Assembly: GCA_009659925.1 (NCBI GenBank)
Contig: PUXW01000006.1
Coordinates: 62,001 to 126,000, forward strand
Direction: 5' to 3'
Origin: Nitratiruptor sp.
Lineage (GTDB): Bacteria; Campylobacterota; Campylobacteria; Campylobacterales; Nitratiruptoraceae
DNA: 64,000 nucleotides
Shown: positions 1 through 7,826 of the stretch, one piece after another
Layout of the letters: every line of letters starts with the position of its first letter
Numbering within the stretch: the first letter of the stretch is position 1
Position numbers and translations under genes: made by a program
The notes under the pieces: model-generated
What the model saw: the letters and a program-made list of their open reading frames with translations, nothing else
The model's database searches: none
What the model was told of the DNA's origin: nothing

Positions 1-822
1 TCCATCCCCATCACTATCGAGGGCCAACTGGCATCCATGGATGTCGACCTCGACTCCAGGAGGTGTGTTGGGACATCGATCCCGCTCGTCTGGAACCCCG
101 TCTCCATCCCGGTCATTGCCATATTCCATGGTGCTGGTAGCCTCCCGCTCCCCTTCGACGATCACCTCCCGAATCCTTCGGCCCTGGGATGAGGTAGTGA
201 GAGGTTGGGAAGGGGCTTCCTCGCGAAGAGTCGCGGGTGCCGGGGCGGGAAGGGGTTGGGGTGGAGGTGGTGCTTGGGTGGAAGCGGTTGGTTGGACCCC
301 TCCCTCCATGGCTCCGAAGGGGAGGGAGAATCCAGCACTTATGGCAAAGTTGTCCAGTTCGTTCTTGAAGTCCCGCAGATAGCGGCCCTCGACGAAGAGG
401 GCGAGATGTCTGGCAAGACGCCACTTCCAGCCAACACCAACTTGGCCGATGGTCCCATCCTCCAGGGCGCTACACTCATTCCCCACATCTTGATAGCCCA
501 GTCCAGCGATGGCATAGGGGGTGGAAGTGCCCGGACGGGCCTCGTAGATCCCGTTGATGAAGGAGCGCTTCATGTCGGTTCGAATTCCAAGCCCCTTGAC
601 GGGCCGTTTGTTGGATTGGTCGAACTCGAGCCCGATGAGGAGGTGGTCTAGGGCTCGCCAGTTGGCTCGGATCCCCCAGAGTCGGAGGTTATCTTTGAGA
701 GCCGAATCCCTATCGAGGGTCTCGATACTGCCAAGCCCCTCGAGAGCAAACCTGTTGGTCTGGGCTTGGAGGAGTCCTCCAAGGGCGATGATAAGAGCGA
801 GTGAGAGGAGATGCCTTTTCAT
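1..822 (-). CDS. OmpA-family outer-membrane protein, C-terminus beyond window
   Basis: The 274 codons visible run without a stop to the left edge, so the C-terminus is missing. It begins with a signal peptide (MKRHLLSLALIIALGGLLQA), followed by about 155 residues of alternating polar and hydrophobic strands ending near a FSLPFG strand, as in an eight-stranded OmpA-type beta-barrel. A proline-rich linker (about 185-205) then leads to thrombospondin type-3-like calcium repeats (NDRDGDGVPDERDRCP, then DSDGDG at the edge). This order is that of OmpA/OprF proteins, whose peptidoglycan-binding OmpA domain would lie outside the window. The start ATG has AAGGAAAGG upstream. The likely role is a structural porin tethering outer membrane to peptidoglycan. 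Confidence 0.85.
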   Translation of the reverse strand, partial: MKRHLLSLALIIALGGLLQAQTNRFALEGLGSIETLDRDSALKDNLRLWGIRANWRALDHLLIGLEFDQSNKRPVKGLGIRTDMKRSFINGIYEARPGTSTPYAIAGLGYQDVGNECSALEDGTIGQVGVGWKWRLARHLALFVEGRYLRDFKNELDNFAISAGFSLPFGAMEGGVQPTASTQAPPPPQPLPAPAPATLREEAPSQPLTTSSQGRRIREVIVEGEREATSTMEYGNDRDGDGVPDERDRCPNTPPGVEVDIHGCQLALDSDGDG

Positions 823-890
823 TTGCAATCCTTTCCTTAGATTTCCTTGAGGATAGTATAGTGGAAAAATTTTTAACCAAAGGTAAAAAT

Positions 891-918
891 TTGGCTCCCT
901 TGTGGAAAATGTTACAAT
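891..918 (+). promoter_or_regulatory. Putative sigma-70 promoter for the murF operon
   Basis: TTGGCT at 891-896 and TACAAT at 913-918 are separated by 16 bp, 35 bp before the GTG start at 954. The 823-953 gap is the longest non-coding stretch in the window. On the minus strand it also holds TATACT (860 to 855), a candidate -10 for the OmpA-like gene. No terminator is needed because the two genes diverge. Confidence 0.5.
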
Positions 919-953
919 AGTAGGGCCAATTTTCCTATGGTAAAGGGGAAGGC

Positions 954-1691
954 GTGGCCCTTAGAGAAATTATCGTCGATGGGCGCCGTTTTTCAATAGC
1001 TTACAAGATTCTCAACCCCCAGGCAGAGCACGATCTCCTCTTCCTCCATGGTTGGGGGAGTAACAAGGAGGTGATGGAGCTGGCCTTTGGCCGGACCCTC
1101 CCGGAGTTTCGCCATATCTACCTGGATCTGCCAGGCTTTGGAAAGAGCCCTAACGAGGTGGTTCTAACGACCAGGGACTATGCCCGGATCGTCGAGGCCT
1201 TTCTCCAGGCCATTGGAGGGAGGAAGGATGTGGTGGTAGGCCATAGTTTCGGGGGCAAGGTGGCTACCCTCCTGGCTCCCAAGCTCCTGGTGTTGCTTGC
1301 AAGTGCCGGAATCCCTCGCCCCAAACCGTGGAGGGTCCAAGCCAAAATCGCCCTTTTCAAACTCCTCAAGCCTTTTGGAGGGGGGTGGTTGCGTCCCCTC
1401 TTCGTAGCCCAAGACGCGAAGGGGATGGATGAGGTCATGTATGCCACCTTCAAGGGGGTGGTGGACGAGGATTTTCGGTCCATTTTTGCCAGCTACCCAG
1501 GGGAAGCCCTCCTCGTGTGGGGGCGTGAGGATCGAGCAACACCTTTGAGCAGTGGGGAGGTAATAGCCAATCTCATGGCCAAGGCTCGACTCGTCGTGTT
1601 GGACGGGGATCACTACTTCTTCCTCAACCAAGGGGATCCAATTGCCCAACTCATCAAGGAGCGCTATGAAGAGCTGTCGATGCCGCGTTAG
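954..1691 (+). CDS. Alpha/beta hydrolase, BioH-like
   Basis: This 245-residue alpha/beta-hydrolase has the HGWGSN oxyanion-hole segment (about residues 33-38), the nucleophile elbow GHSFGG (about 97-102), a charge-relay Asp in VWGREDRATPL, and a C-terminal catalytic His in DGDHYFF. The GTG start is preceded by AAAGGGGAAGG. It opens an operon with acylphosphatase and murF, the same neighbourhood as the H. pylori hydrolase next to murF. The resemblance to BioH (pimeloyl-ACP methyl ester esterase) is general; the BioV-type esterase lies at 17651, so this enzyme may act on another ester. The substrate cannot be read from the sequence. Confidence 0.85.
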   Translation: MALREIIVDGRRFSIAYKILNPQAEHDLLFLHGWGSNKEVMELAFGRTLPEFRHIYLDLPGFGKSPNEVVLTTRDYARIVEAFLQAIGGRKDVVVGHSFGGKVATLLAPKLLVLLASAGIPRPKPWRVQAKIALFKLLKPFGGGWLRPLFVAQDAKGMDEVMYATFKGVVDEDFRSIFASYPGEALLVWGREDRATPLSSGEVIANLMAKARLVVLDGDHYFFLNQGDPIAQLIKERYEELSMPR

Positions 1692-1938
1692 AGGCCGGGT
1701 CCAAGGGGTCTGGTTTCGCAAGTTCACCCAGAAGGTCGCCGAAAAGCTTGGAGTCTATGGATGGGTACGCAACCTTCCCGATGGAAGTGTCGAGATCGAA
1801 GCTACTTTCCAAACCGGCGAGCAAGAGCGCGCCTTTCTCGAGGCTATCCGCCAAGGACCGCCTCTAGCTAGAGTCGATGGGCTGGAGATCCAGGAGATCG
1901 AGAACCACCATAGTGGTGATTTCAGGATTCTTCCATGA
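1666..1938 (+). CDS. acyP: Acylphosphatase
   Basis: A 90-residue protein with the acylphosphatase signature: GRVQGVWFRKF near the N-terminus (the Arg is the phosphate-binding residue) and GWVRNLPDGSVE (the Asn orients the nucleophilic water). It hydrolyses carboxyl-phosphate bonds such as acetyl phosphate or carbamoyl phosphate in the cytosol. The internal ATG at 1666 is chosen over an upstream ATG at 1642 because AAGGAGCG lies 3-10 bases before it and the family starts just before the RVRGRVQG strand. It overlaps the hydrolase by 26 bp and murF by 4 bp (ATGA), so translation is probably coupled. Confidence 0.92.
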   Translation: MKSCRCRVRGRVQGVWFRKFTQKVAEKLGVYGWVRNLPDGSVEIEATFQTGEQERAFLEAIRQGPPLARVDGLEIQEIENHHSGDFRILP

Positions 1939-3359
1939 TCTTCCTCCACCTTCTGGGCCACCTGGTGTTGGTCCTGCTCTTGGGCTATTACCTCATCCTC
2001 AACCTCCAGTGGTACAACTACAAGCTCGATCGTATCCTCCTACACCACCACGCTCCATGGCTCCACATTCCCTTCTTCCTTTTGCCCATTTTTGCCTATT
2101 TGGCTTTGGGGGAGTGGGTTTGGGTTTGGGATCTGCTCTTTGGTGCCATCCTCTGGTGGTGGGTGAAGCGGCAGGGTCGAGGACTCGTCTTTACGGGGCG
2201 GGTCAAGCGCTTCTTCGCGATTTTGTTCCTGGCTACCCTGACTATCGATACCTTGTGCCTCCTGCATTTTGGCTGCTCCCATTTGAGCACCATCGCTCCT
2301 CTAGCCATTGCCCTAGCCCTCTCCTTCCTCCTGGAGCGTCTCCTCCTGGAAGGGTACAAACGGGAGGCCCTGAAGCGGCTGGCCCAAATCGATCCAACCA
2401 TCGTCGCTATAACCGCCAGTTATGGCAAGACCAGCATCAAGAACTTCCTCTACCAGCTGGTTCGTGAGGATTTTCGCGCCTACAAGACTCCCCGCAGCGT
2501 CAACACCCTTGCTGGAATCGTCCAGGATATCAATACCGCCCTTCCCGCTAACACCCAGCTCTACATCGTCGAAGCTGGGGCCCGGGAGCCAGGGGATATT
2601 GCCCAGATCGCCTCCTTGCTACGCCACCACTACGCCATCATCGGGAAGATTGGCCCCCAGCACTTGGAGTATTTCAAGAGCCTCGAGCGTATTGTTGCCA
2701 CCAAGTTGGAGCTGCTTGAGAGCGATCGGCTCAAAATGGCCCTGGTCTGGGACGGGATCAAGGTGGACCGCCCCGAGGTTCGTCCCTTTGGCATGGCCTC
2801 GATTCGCAACCTCCACGAGGACCTGGAGGGGATCACCTTCGAATTGGAGATCGATGGGCGTTGGTACCCTTTTCAGGCCCCCATTCTCGGGGGCTTCAAC
2901 GCCTTGAACATCGCCGCGGCTATCCTCATGGCCAAGGAGTTGGGAGTGGCCATCGAGCGGCTCCAGCAGCGGGTAGCCCGGCTCCAGGGGGTCCCCCACC
3001 GGCTCCAACCCATTCGAGCGGGAGGCAAACTCATCATTGATGATAGTTTCAACGGCAACCTGGAGGGGATGGTCGCTTCCTACCGCCTCGTCCGGCTCCA
3101 TCCAGGGCGCAAGATTGTCGTCACCCCTGGTATCATGGAGAGTGGGGAGGAAGCCAACAAGAAGCTGGCCCAGGCCATCAACGAGGTCTTCGATCTAGCC
3201 ATCATCACGGGGCGGGTCAATCGCAAGATCTTCCAACGGGAGCTGACCATTCCGGCTATCTTCTTGGAGGAGAAGGGAGAGCTTGAGAAGCTCTTGGCCC
3301 AAAAGAGCGCTCCGGGGGATCTCATCCTCTTTAGCAATGATGCTCCCGGCTATTTGTGA
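1935..3359 (+). CDS. murF: UDP-MurNAc-tripeptide-D-Ala-D-Ala ligase with N-terminal membrane domain
   Basis: MurF adds D-Ala-D-Ala to the UDP-MurNAc-tripeptide, the last cytosolic step of peptidoglycan precursor synthesis. The ATP-binding loop ITASYGKTSIKNFL lies at about 159-172, followed by SVNT and EAGARE(P)GDI motifs, then the Mur ligase central and C-terminal domains (GGFNALNIAAA about 315; DDSFNGN; TPGIMESG). The first about 140 residues are strongly hydrophobic, with about four potential membrane helices, instead of the usual soluble UDP-binding domain. I recall the same build in H. pylori and Campylobacter MurF. The gene starts by a 4-bp overlap with acyP. Confidence 0.93.
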   Translation: MIFLHLLGHLVLVLLLGYYLILNLQWYNYKLDRILLHHHAPWLHIPFFLLPIFAYLALGEWVWVWDLLFGAILWWWVKRQGRGLVFTGRVKRFFAILFLATLTIDTLCLLHFGCSHLSTIAPLAIALALSFLLERLLLEGYKREALKRLAQIDPTIVAITASYGKTSIKNFLYQLVREDFRAYKTPRSVNTLAGIVQDINTALPANTQLYIVEAGAREPGDIAQIASLLRHHYAIIGKIGPQHLEYFKSLERIVATKLELLESDRLKMALVWDGIKVDRPEVRPFGMASIRNLHEDLEGITFELEIDGRWYPFQAPILGGFNALNIAAAILMAKELGVAIERLQQRVARLQGVPHRLQPIRAGGKLIIDDSFNGNLEGMVASYRLVRLHPGRKIVVTPGIMESGEEANKKLAQAINEVFDLAIITGRVNRKIFQRELTIPAIFLEEKGELEKLLAQKSAPGDLILFSNDAPGYL

Positions 3360-3370
3360 GGAGGAAAGGG

Positions 3371-5227
3371 GTGCAAGTGGCGGAGCGAATTGAGCGGTTC
3401 AACGCAGGACTAGCCCAAATCGGGGCCTTTGCCCTGATAGCCCTGGCCCTTCTGGTCTTCTACGACGCTCTGGTGCGTTACCTCTTCCATGCCGGCTCCA
3501 TCGCCTTGCAGGAGCTGGAGTGGCACCTTTTCGATTTGACCTTCCTCTTGGGAGCCGGCTATACCCTGGCCCGGGATGGCCATGTCCGGGTGGACCTGCT
3601 TTTTGAGAGATTCTCTCCCCAGATCCAGGCTCTCATCCGTTGGCTCGATGCCGCCCTACTGGTCTTGCCCTTTGCCCTCTTGGTGGGCTATTATGGAGGA
3701 GGATTTGTGGCCCAGAGCTTCCTCCAACACGAGGCCTCCAGCGATCCGGGGGGGCTTTGCTGCCGCTACCTCATCAAGGGAGCGATCCTCCTCTTTGCCC
3801 TCTCCCTGGCCCTGGGGGCCATTGCCCAGATCCTCAAGGAATGGGGCCGACTCTCCTCTTCCTTGCGCCTGCTTGCCCTCCTCATCCTGGGAGGGAGTGG
3901 GGTTGGAGCGTGGTGGCTTTGGGTGAGTGAGGCCCTCTTCTGGTTCCATCCAGCCCTCCTCATGGCCCTTAGCGCTCTCCTCCTCCTTGCCATGGGATTC
4001 CGGGTCGCTTTCGTCTTTGGGATGGTTGGCTTCCTCTTCGCCTTGGCCGACTGGGATCTCTCCTTGGATCTGTTTGCCATGCTCCCGATGCGCATCTACG
4101 GAATTATGCAAAACTTCACCCTCATGGCAGTTCCCCTCTTCATCTTCATGGGTCTCATCCTCGAGCGCAGCCAAGTGGCCAAGGAGCTGTTGGAACACTT
4201 CGGCGCCCTCTTCGGCCCTATCCGGGGCGGTTTGGCCATCGGGGTCGTTCTGGTAGGGGCCATCCTAGCGGCGGCGACGGGAATCGTTGGAGCCAGCGTG
4301 GTGATGATGACCCTCATCACTTTGCCGGTCATGCTTGCCCACGGCTACGATAAGGCCCTAGCCAGCGGGACGATTGCTGCTAGCGGTACTTTGGGCCAGA
4401 TCATTCCCCCCTCCATCGTCCTCATCATCTTGGGCGATGTACTAGGAGTGAGTGTGGGAGATCTCTTCAAGGGGGCCCTCGTTCCCGGATTGCTCCTCGT
4501 GCTCGCTTACATCCTCTACATCCTCCTCTATGCCACTGTGCGCCCCGAAGTGGCCCCTCCGGTTCGCCTGGAGCACCCCATCCAGCCGGGACGGCTCCTC
4601 CAGGCCCTCTTGCCAACCCTCGCTCTGGTAGGGGCGGTATTGGGCTCAATCTTCATCGGACTGGCCACTCCCACCGAATCGGCGGCCATGGGGGTGGTAG
4701 GAGCGGGACTGCTCGCCTGGTGGCGAGGGGACTTCGACTGGAGGTTGCTGGGGCAAGTCGCATTGGAGAGTGTGGAGCTGACGGCCATGATCTTCACCAT
4801 CCTCATCGGAGCCACAGCCTTTAGCCTGGTCTTCAACGAAATTGGTGGTGAAGAGCTGGTGCGCAGCTTCTTCAGCTATGAGATTGGATCACGGGAGCTC
4901 TTTCTCTGGATCGCTATGGCCTTGGTTCTTTTCCTGGGCTTTTTCATCGACTTCGTCGAGATCAGCTTTGTGGTCATTCCCCTCTTCGTCCCCCTTCTTG
5001 CAGAGTTTGGGATCGATCCAATCTGGTTTGCCATCCTCATGGCTTTGAACCTGCAGACCAGCTTTTTGACCCCTCCCTTTGGCTTTAGCCTCTTCTACCT
5101 CAAGGGGAGTGCCAAGGGACTCGTCTCGACGAAGGATATCTACAAGGGAGTCCTCCCCTTTATCCTCTTGCAACTCCTCGTACTCCTCCTGGTCTACTTC
5201 TATCCCGAATTGGTAAAGGTGTGGTGA
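3371..5227 (+). CDS. TRAP transporter fused small and large permease (DctQM)
   Basis: This is a 618-residue fusion. Residues about 1-185 are a DctQ-type four-helix small subunit (ELEWHLFDLTFLLGAGYTLARDGHVRVD is its typical core). Residues about 190-618 are a DctM-type large permease with about 12 helices and the conserved AAATGIVGAS and GTLGQIIPPS loops. It would import an organic acid, or taurine- or ectoine-like solute, using the sodium gradient. TRAP systems need a periplasmic DctP receptor, and none is coded in this window. The GTG at 3371 is chosen because AGGAGG stands six bases upstream; an earlier in-frame GTG at 3356 overlaps murF. Confidence 0.9.
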   Translation: MQVAERIERFNAGLAQIGAFALIALALLVFYDALVRYLFHAGSIALQELEWHLFDLTFLLGAGYTLARDGHVRVDLLFERFSPQIQALIRWLDAALLVLPFALLVGYYGGGFVAQSFLQHEASSDPGGLCCRYLIKGAILLFALSLALGAIAQILKEWGRLSSSLRLLALLILGGSGVGAWWLWVSEALFWFHPALLMALSALLLLAMGFRVAFVFGMVGFLFALADWDLSLDLFAMLPMRIYGIMQNFTLMAVPLFIFMGLILERSQVAKELLEHFGALFGPIRGGLAIGVVLVGAILAAATGIVGASVVMMTLITLPVMLAHGYDKALASGTIAASGTLGQIIPPSIVLIILGDVLGVSVGDLFKGALVPGLLLVLAYILYILLYATVRPEVAPPVRLEHPIQPGRLLQALLPTLALVGAVLGSIFIGLATPTESAAMGVVGAGLLAWWRGDFDWRLLGQVALESVELTAMIFTILIGATAFSLVFNEIGGEELVRSFFSYEIGSRELFLWIAMALVLFLGFFIDFVEISFVVIPLFVPLLAEFGIDPIWFAILMALNLQTSFLTPPFGFSLFYLKGSAKGLVSTKDIYKGVLPFILLQLLVLLLVYFYPELVKVW

Positions 5228-5730
5228 TGTTTTCTATTCTCTATGCCCCATGGCGCAGTGAATATGTCAGTGGGAAGCGGGTGGATGGGTGCGTCTTCTG
5301 CTATGCGGCCAACCATCCGGAGGAAGATGGCGAGCTTGGAATCCTCTACCGGGGGAAGGAGGCTTTTGCCATCATGAATCGCTACCCCTACACCCCCGGC
5401 CACTTTATGGTGATTCCCTACCGCCATATCGACAATTTGGAGGGTCTGGAAGAGGCTATCTGGCTGGAGATGGCCCAACTCAGCCAGCGAGGGGTCGCCC
5501 TCCTCAAGGAGGTTCTCGGAGCCGAGGGGGTCAATCTCGGGATGAACCTTGGAGCCGCGGCAGGGGCTGGGATTGCCGAGCATATCCACTTGCATCTGGT
5601 GCCCCGGTGGCAGCGGGATACCAACTTCATTACGACTGTGGGCCATGCCCGGGTCTATAGCAGCGACTTTGAGCGGATCTACCACAAATTGAAGGAGCGA
5701 GCCCATGAGTACTTCGGGAAGCCTCTATGA
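5227..5730 (+). CDS. HIT family nucleotide-binding hydrolase
   Basis: A 167-residue histidine-triad protein. The triad EHIHLHLVPRW has His at about 119, 121 and 123, and CVFC (about 22-25) with an upstream His is the zinc-binding half seen in the Ap4A-phosphorylase-like branch of HIT proteins. These enzymes cleave dinucleoside polyphosphates or AMP-conjugates through a nucleotidyl-His intermediate. The ATG shares one base with the TRAP stop codon (TGATG), so translation is coupled. The order hydrolase-murF-HIT is conserved in the phylum. Confidence 0.93.
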   Translation: MFSILYAPWRSEYVSGKRVDGCVFCYAANHPEEDGELGILYRGKEAFAIMNRYPYTPGHFMVIPYRHIDNLEGLEEAIWLEMAQLSQRGVALLKEVLGAEGVNLGMNLGAAAGAGIAEHIHLHLVPRWQRDTNFITTVGHARVYSSDFERIYHKLKERAHEYFGKPL

Positions 5731-6052
5731 GCTCCAGCGCCTCCTCGATCGCTTCATCGCCCAACGGGGATGGGAGCGCTACCACCGTCCCAAGAATTTG
5801 GCTATGAGTGTAGCTATCGAAGCGGCGGAACTCATGGAGCATTTTCAATGGTGCGATAGAGATCCCCAAACTTTCAGTCCCCAGGAGCGAGAGGCTATTG
5901 GGGAGGAGATGGCCGATGTGCTCCACTACCTTTTGCGGCTGGCTTCGGTCTTGCAGATCGATTTGTACGAGGCGAGCCGCAAGAAGATTGCCAAGAACCA
6001 AGAGCGCTTCCCCGTGGAGCTGGCAGATTCGATCCGCAAGAGCGGATGTTGA
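5705..6052 (+). CDS. MazG-like nucleotide pyrophosphohydrolase
   Basis: A 115-residue all-alpha NTP pyrophosphohydrolase of the MazG/RS21-C6 (dCTPase) type. The magnesium-binding residues are in the helix with IEAAELMEHFQW (about 37-48) and in GEEMADVLHYLL (about 66-77). It is expected to convert a non-canonical or modified (d)NTP to the monophosphate, cleaning the nucleotide pool. It overlaps the HIT gene by 26 bp, so two nucleotide-sanitising enzymes are co-expressed. Confidence 0.88.
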   Translation: MSTSGSLYELQRLLDRFIAQRGWERYHRPKNLAMSVAIEAAELMEHFQWCDRDPQTFSPQEREAIGEEMADVLHYLLRLASVLQIDLYEASRKKIAKNQERFPVELADSIRKSGC

Positions 6053-6063
6053 AAGGAGCGATA

Positions 6064-6825
6064 ATGGTACCAAGCAACAAGACGGCCCTCCTTGCGGCCT
6101 GGAACTTCTTCAAGGGGAACTATGGACTCCACTTCGGGACTATTGGAATTCTGGTGCTCCTGAACCTTTTTGGGGTACTGCTCCCCTTCGTCGGCATCCT
6201 CTTCATCTTCGCCTACTCCATCTTCTCCCTCTCTATCCAAATCTACTTCGCCCGGACCATCCTGGAAGCTGGAACCCCCCAAGAGCTCCAGGAAGCGGCG
6301 GCCCAGACCCGGATTGGCCCCTTCCTGACCACCTACCTCCCCCAAGCTTCGGGGGGCTTCCTCGCCCTGCTGCTCCTGTTTATCCTCCTCTTCTTCCTCT
6401 TTAGCGGGATTCTCCTTGCAAGTGGGGAGCTCCAGGAGGAGATGGATCCGGCCCGCATGGAGGAGATGGCGCAAAGCCTTACCCTTCCAGTCCTTTTCCT
6501 CCTTGGCGCTCTCTTAACCCTCTTATACGCCTTTCCAGGAGCGATGGGACGGCTCATGGTCAGTGAGGATTTCTTCTCCGCTTTCAAGGCCCCCTTCACC
6601 CTGTTTACCCCGAGTCTTTGGCGGGGGATCTTCAACAGGCGCTACTTCCTCCTGGTGATGGGATGGTCCCTCATAACGACTCTAGCTACCATCCTCTTCA
6701 TGGCTCTAGCCTCCACTTTGCTCCTACTCCCCGTTGCTCTGGTTGGGGCCTATCTGGTCACTCTCTACAATGGAGCCCTTTATACTTTCGCCTGGGAGTT
6801 GAGCCAGGAGTTAGCGGCAAAGTGA
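6064..6825 (+). CDS. Integral membrane protein of unknown function
   Basis: A 253-residue protein with about five to six hydrophobic segments (around 28-70, 100-125, 143-165, 195-220 and 225-245) and a Gly-, Leu- and Phe-rich composition, resembling other uncharacterised multi-pass bacterial proteins. No catalytic motif is visible. ATG 6064 is chosen because AAAGGAG lies six bases upstream; ATG 6046 would overlap mazG but lacks a site. It closes the operon, and its last 15 bp overlap the tail of the convergent Sel1-repeat gene. Confidence 0.75.
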   Translation: MVPSNKTALLAAWNFFKGNYGLHFGTIGILVLLNLFGVLLPFVGILFIFAYSIFSLSIQIYFARTILEAGTPQELQEAAAQTRIGPFLTTYLPQASGGFLALLLLFILLFFLFSGILLASGELQEEMDPARMEEMAQSLTLPVLFLLGALLTLLYAFPGAMGRLMVSEDFFSAFKAPFTLFTPSLWRGIFNRRYFLLVMGWSLITTLATILFMALASTLLLLPVALVGAYLVTLYNGALYTFAWELSQELAAK

Positions 6826-7437
6826 AGGGCTCTTCTGGCAGAGGAGGTGAAGGTTGAAGAGGGCCTCTCCATCCCCCTGTTTCGCCGCCTCAAGCCACCA
6901 GTGGTAGGCTTGGAGCTCGCTTTGGGGGACCCCTTGGCCCTGGATGTAGAGGAAGCCTAGGTTATACTGGGCCTGGACACACCCCTGTTTCGCCGCTTTG
7001 AGGTACCATTTGGCCGCCTCTTTGTAGTTGCGGACCACCCCCTCCCCCCGCTCGTACATCACCCCAAGGCTGTATTGGGCCTGGGAGTAGCCCTGCCTTG
7101 CCGCTTTGCGGTACCACTCCATGGCCTTCCGATAGTTGCGGGGTACTCCATTGCCATAGTAGTAGAGGGTGCCAAGGCCAGCCTGGGCTGGGGGATAGCC
7201 TTGCAAAGCGGCGGCCTTGAACCAGCGAAAGGCTTGGCCGTAGTCCTGGGCCACCCCTTCCCCCTTGGCATAGAGGAGGGCGATGCTGTTTTGAGCCTTC
7301 GGATCTCCTTTTTGGGCGAGGGGGAGCCAGATATTGAAGGCGGTCTCATAGTGGCCGATCCGATAGGCATCGAGCCCCCGCTCGAAGGCTGCTGCAAACA
7401 GGAGGGTGGTCAAAAGGGAAAGGATGAGAACTTTCAT
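6811..7437 (-). CDS. Secreted Sel1-repeat (TPR-like) protein
   Basis: 208 residues: a short signal peptide (to about residue 17), then four to five Sel1-like repeats of about 36 residues, recognisable as A..LG..Y..G.GV..(D/N)Y..A..W(Y/F)..AA.(Q/L)G. Sel1 repeats make a solenoid that binds partner proteins; in this phylum the family includes the Helicobacter cysteine-rich proteins, but this member has few cysteines. It is probably periplasmic, and its partner is unknown. Its 3' end overlaps the convergent membrane-protein gene by 15 bp. Confidence 0.85.
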   Translation of the reverse strand: MKVLILSLLTTLLFAAAFERGLDAYRIGHYETAFNIWLPLAQKGDPKAQNSIALLYAKGEGVAQDYGQAFRWFKAAALQGYPPAQAGLGTLYYYGNGVPRNYRKAMEWYRKAARQGYSQAQYSLGVMYERGEGVVRNYKEAAKWYLKAAKQGCVQAQYNLGFLYIQGQGVPQSELQAYHWWLEAAKQGDGEALFNLHLLCQKSPSLCR

Positions 7438-7466
7438 GGGACACCTCTTCGATCTGGTACCAAAAG

Positions 7467-7476
7467 ATTATAAAAT
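7467..7476. promoter_or_regulatory. Overlapping divergent -10 boxes
   Basis: The AT-rich core of the 71-bp gap carries TATAAT read on the minus strand (7472 to 7467), fitting the Sel1 gene. It also carries TAAAAT on the plus strand (7471-7476), fitting the gene at 7509. The two boxes share bases, so initiation on one strand could interfere with the other. No convincing -35 is seen. Confidence 0.35.
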
Positions 7477-7508
7477 AGCTTGGCTTAAAAACTTCCACGG
7501 AGGTGATG

Positions 7509-7826
7509 ATGTCGGTGCTCATGGAAATTGCTATGTTCCCCACCGATGTGGGGGAGAGTAAGAGCCGCTATGTGGCCCGGGTGATCGAGGTAATCCGAGA
7601 GAGTGGCCTCCCTTACCAACTTACGCCGATGGCGACCATTGTGGAAGGGGAGAGTATCGAAGAGCTGGTGGCCCTCATCCCCAAGATGTACCACACCCTT
7701 GAGGCCATGGGGGTGAAGCGGGTCTATAGCGTGGTCAAGTTCGATATCCGTCCATCCAAAGAGAACCGCCTCAAGCAGAAGGTTCAAAGCGTCGAGCAAG
7801 CTCTGCAGCAAAGCGCAAAGCGTTGA
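7509..7826 (+). CDS. MTH1187/UPF0045 family thiamine-binding protein
   Basis: A 105-residue protein of the UPF0045/MTH1187 fold (ferredoxin-like, usually tetrameric), with the typical MEIAMFPTDVGES start, MATIVEG centre and RVYSVVKFDIR strand. Members bind thiamine or related pyrimidines and may buffer or deliver them in the cytosol. Of three adjacent start codons, ATG 7509 is best placed, five bases after GGAGG. The last 56 bp are antisense to the end of pdxA, which is unusually long. Confidence 0.85.
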   Translation: MSVLMEIAMFPTDVGESKSRYVARVIEVIRESGLPYQLTPMATIVEGESIEELVALIPKMYHTLEAMGVKRVYSVVKFDIRPSKENRLKQKVQSVEQALQQSAKR

